NCBI GenBank assembly: GCA_024644425.1
Contig: JAHELA010000087.1
Coordinates: 1 to 6,374, forward strand
Length of the DNA stretch: 6,374 nt
Direction: 5' to 3'
Origin: Nitrosomonadaceae bacterium
Lineage (GTDB): Bacteria > Pseudomonadota > Gammaproteobacteria > Burkholderiales > Nitrosomonadaceae
This document shows positions 5,009-6,374 of this stretch, piece by piece (position 1 is the first letter of the stretch; every line of letters begins with the position of its first letter). Position numbers and translations under genes: made by a program. Under the pieces are notes generated by a model. It saw only the letters and a list, made by a program, of their open reading frames with translations. It did not search any database and had not been told where the DNA came from.

Positions 5009-6374
5009 ATGGATAAAACTCAATTAAAGTCAATAATTTTTGTAATCATTATCGGGGCTGTCTTGGGAGGAGTAATTCTTACTTGGGAGAGAAACACCTC
5101 TTCTACTGTCGTTGATGCTGAAATCAATCTAGCAACAAGTAATATTTCATCAACAGAGAAAGATGGCAAAACACAATCCAAATTCAGCACAGGCCCTAAG
5201 GGTGGAAAACTATTTACAACAGATAGCTTCAGTGTAGAAGTATTGATTTTTGAAAAAGGCACCCCTCCACAGTTTCGCCTCTATCTTTATGAGAATGGCA
5301 AGCCACTTCCACCTGCAGAAGCCAAAGTTAACATCACATTAACACGGCTTGGTGCGCCAGCACAATTATTCAACTTCATCCCTGAAAGTAATTATCTCAT
5401 TGGTGACCAGTTGATAGAAGAACCTCACTCTTTTGAAATGGCAATTACTGCAGAGCGAAATGGTAAAGCTTTTCATTGGAACTATGCCCAAATTGAGGGG
5501 CGAGTAAAAATGCCAAATGCCAGCTTGAAGAGTAATAGCATCAAAATTATTACAGCCGGTCCAGCAACAATCAAACCAACACTTACGCTACCAGGCGAAA
5601 TCATATTTAACCATCATACCATTGTAAAAGTAGTGCCGCGTATGCCGGGTATAATTACATCTGTTAGCCGTCACGTCGGTCAACAGGTGGAAAAAGGTGA
5701 AATATTAGCAGTGATTGAAAGTCCGTCGTTGGCTGAATTACGCAGCCAACACCTGATTGCTCAGAAACGATTGACACTTGCGCGAACCACTTACGAACGA
5801 GAAAAACAACTATGGGAAGAGAAAATTACTGCTAAACAAGATTATCTTGCTGCACAGGAAATGTGGGGGGAGGCTGAAGCTAAATTGAATTTAGCTATAG
5901 TAAAATTGCGCTCACTTGGGGTGCAGCCTGAATCAAGTCACTCAGGACAAAATCTAGCCCGCTTCGAGATCCTCGCCCCGATTTCCGGTCTCATCATCTC
6001 TAAAGCTGCCGCGCTGGCTCTGGGCGGAACACTCAAAGAAGATCAGAACATTTTTACCATAGCCGATGTATCAACAGTTTGGACGGCTATCACTGCTTAC
6101 CCTAAAGACCTGAGTGTTGTGAAGGTAGGACAAAAAGTAGTGATCAAAGCAACGGCGTTTAATGTTGTAGGCGAGGGGAAAATAACCTATATCAGTACAT
6201 TAATTGGCGAGCAAACTCGTACTGCCACAGTACGTGTTGAACTTGATAATAAAGATGGTAGATGGCGCCCAGGTATGTTTATAAATGCAGAATTGGTAAC
6301 AGAAGAAATTCAGGTACCAGTTGCCATATCAATGGATGCTATTCAGACGATACGTAACAGCTCAGTTGTGTTTG
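5009..6374 (+). CDS. czcB: CzcB-like periplasmic adaptor of a heavy-metal RND efflux pump (3' end outside window)
   Basis: The adaptor (membrane fusion protein) links the inner-membrane RND pump to CzcC. The frame is open for 455 codons with no stop before the window end. Residues 8-25 are a single hydrophobic membrane anchor with no lipobox. After a polar linker, GPKGGKLFTTDSFSVEVLIF (62-81) and the segment to about 190 match the extra N-terminal domain of CzcB-type adaptors. The lipoyl-like domain follows (VKVVPRMPGIITSVSRHVG and VEKGEILAVIESPSLAELRS, about 206-246). A helical hairpin spans about 247-305 (AQKRLTLARTTYEREKQLWE). The second lipoyl half has FEILAPISGLIIS, and the beta-barrel WTAITAYPKDLSVVKVGQKV. 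WRPGMFINAEL marks the barrel end near the edge. The run GGTGGGGGG at 4994-5002, inside the czcC end, serves as ribosome site. Unlike Cupriavidus CzcB, the visible part has no His cluster beyond His202-His203. Confidence 0.92.
   Translation, partial: MDKTQLKSIIFVIIIGAVLGGVILTWERNTSSTVVDAEINLATSNISSTEKDGKTQSKFSTGPKGGKLFTTDSFSVEVLIFEKGTPPQFRLYLYENGKPLPPAEAKVNITLTRLGAPAQLFNFIPESNYLIGDQLIEEPHSFEMAITAERNGKAFHWNYAQIEGRVKMPNASLKSNSIKIITAGPATIKPTLTLPGEIIFNHHTIVKVVPRMPGIITSVSRHVGQQVEKGEILAVIESPSLAELRSQHLIAQKRLTLARTTYEREKQLWEEKITAKQDYLAAQEMWGEAEAKLNLAIVKLRSLGVQPESSHSGQNLARFEILAPISGLIISKAAALALGGTLKEDQNIFTIADVSTVWTAITAYPKDLSVVKVGQKVVIKATAFNVVGEGKITYISTLIGEQTRTATVRVELDNKDGRWRPGMFINAELVTEEIQVPVAISMDAIQTIRNSSVVF

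Noticed and set aside
5020..5262. 80-codon minus-strand frame opposite the czcB start
   Set aside because: Overlaps the well-supported czcB N-terminus with its ribosome site; no recognisable domain.

Overview
The window reads as chromosomal DNA of an AT-rich Gram-negative bacterium, most likely a betaproteobacterium. A Nitrosomonas-like nitrifier is a plausible guess, based on the rph-rdgB-hemW order, the CzcI-CzcC-CzcB style of metal efflux module and the AT-rich codon use. The taxon is inferred; no rRNA or lineage marker is present.

Left part (1-1706, minus strand): a compact housekeeping cluster transcribed leftwards, rph (RNase PH), then rdgB (non-canonical purine NTP pyrophosphatase), then hemW (radical-SAM heme chaperone). 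Only the first 97 codons of hemW are inside the window. The gaps are 14 bp and 42 bp, so one transcript is likely. Positions 1707-1906 form an AT-rich divergent control region with several inverted repeats. To its right yicC (1907-2773, plus strand) encodes a YicC/YloC-family endoribonuclease. The divergent rph/yicC pairing is a known arrangement in proteobacteria and links two RNA-processing enzymes.

Middle (2774-3054): 281 bp with no convincing gene. It holds a perfect tandem 18-bp repeat, several dyads, a possible 34-residue micro-ORF and weak promoter-like hexamers. In many betaproteobacteria yicC is followed by gmk; here it is followed by metal-resistance genes, so this gap looks like a synteny junction.

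Right part (3055-6374, plus strand): a heavy-metal efflux module. A small histidine-rich exported protein of CzcI type (3055-3432) is followed, after a 187-bp gap with dyads, by czcC (outer-membrane channel, 3620-5005) and, 3 bp later, by czcB (periplasmic adaptor, 5009 to the window end, open). The expected inner-membrane RND pump czcA would lie just outside. CzcC and CzcB would join it to span the envelope and expel divalent cations (Co/Zn/Cd class). Which metal is moved cannot be read from this window.

Two start codons are placed downstream of the longest reading frame: yicC at 1907 (family N-terminus MIYSMTGYA) and czcC at 3620 (GGAGG just upstream, then a signal peptide). I see no CRISPR array, tRNA, rRNA, insertion sequence or clear rho-independent terminator. 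No wholly new system is evident. The most open questions are the divergent CzcI-like protein and the repeat-rich gap in front of it.
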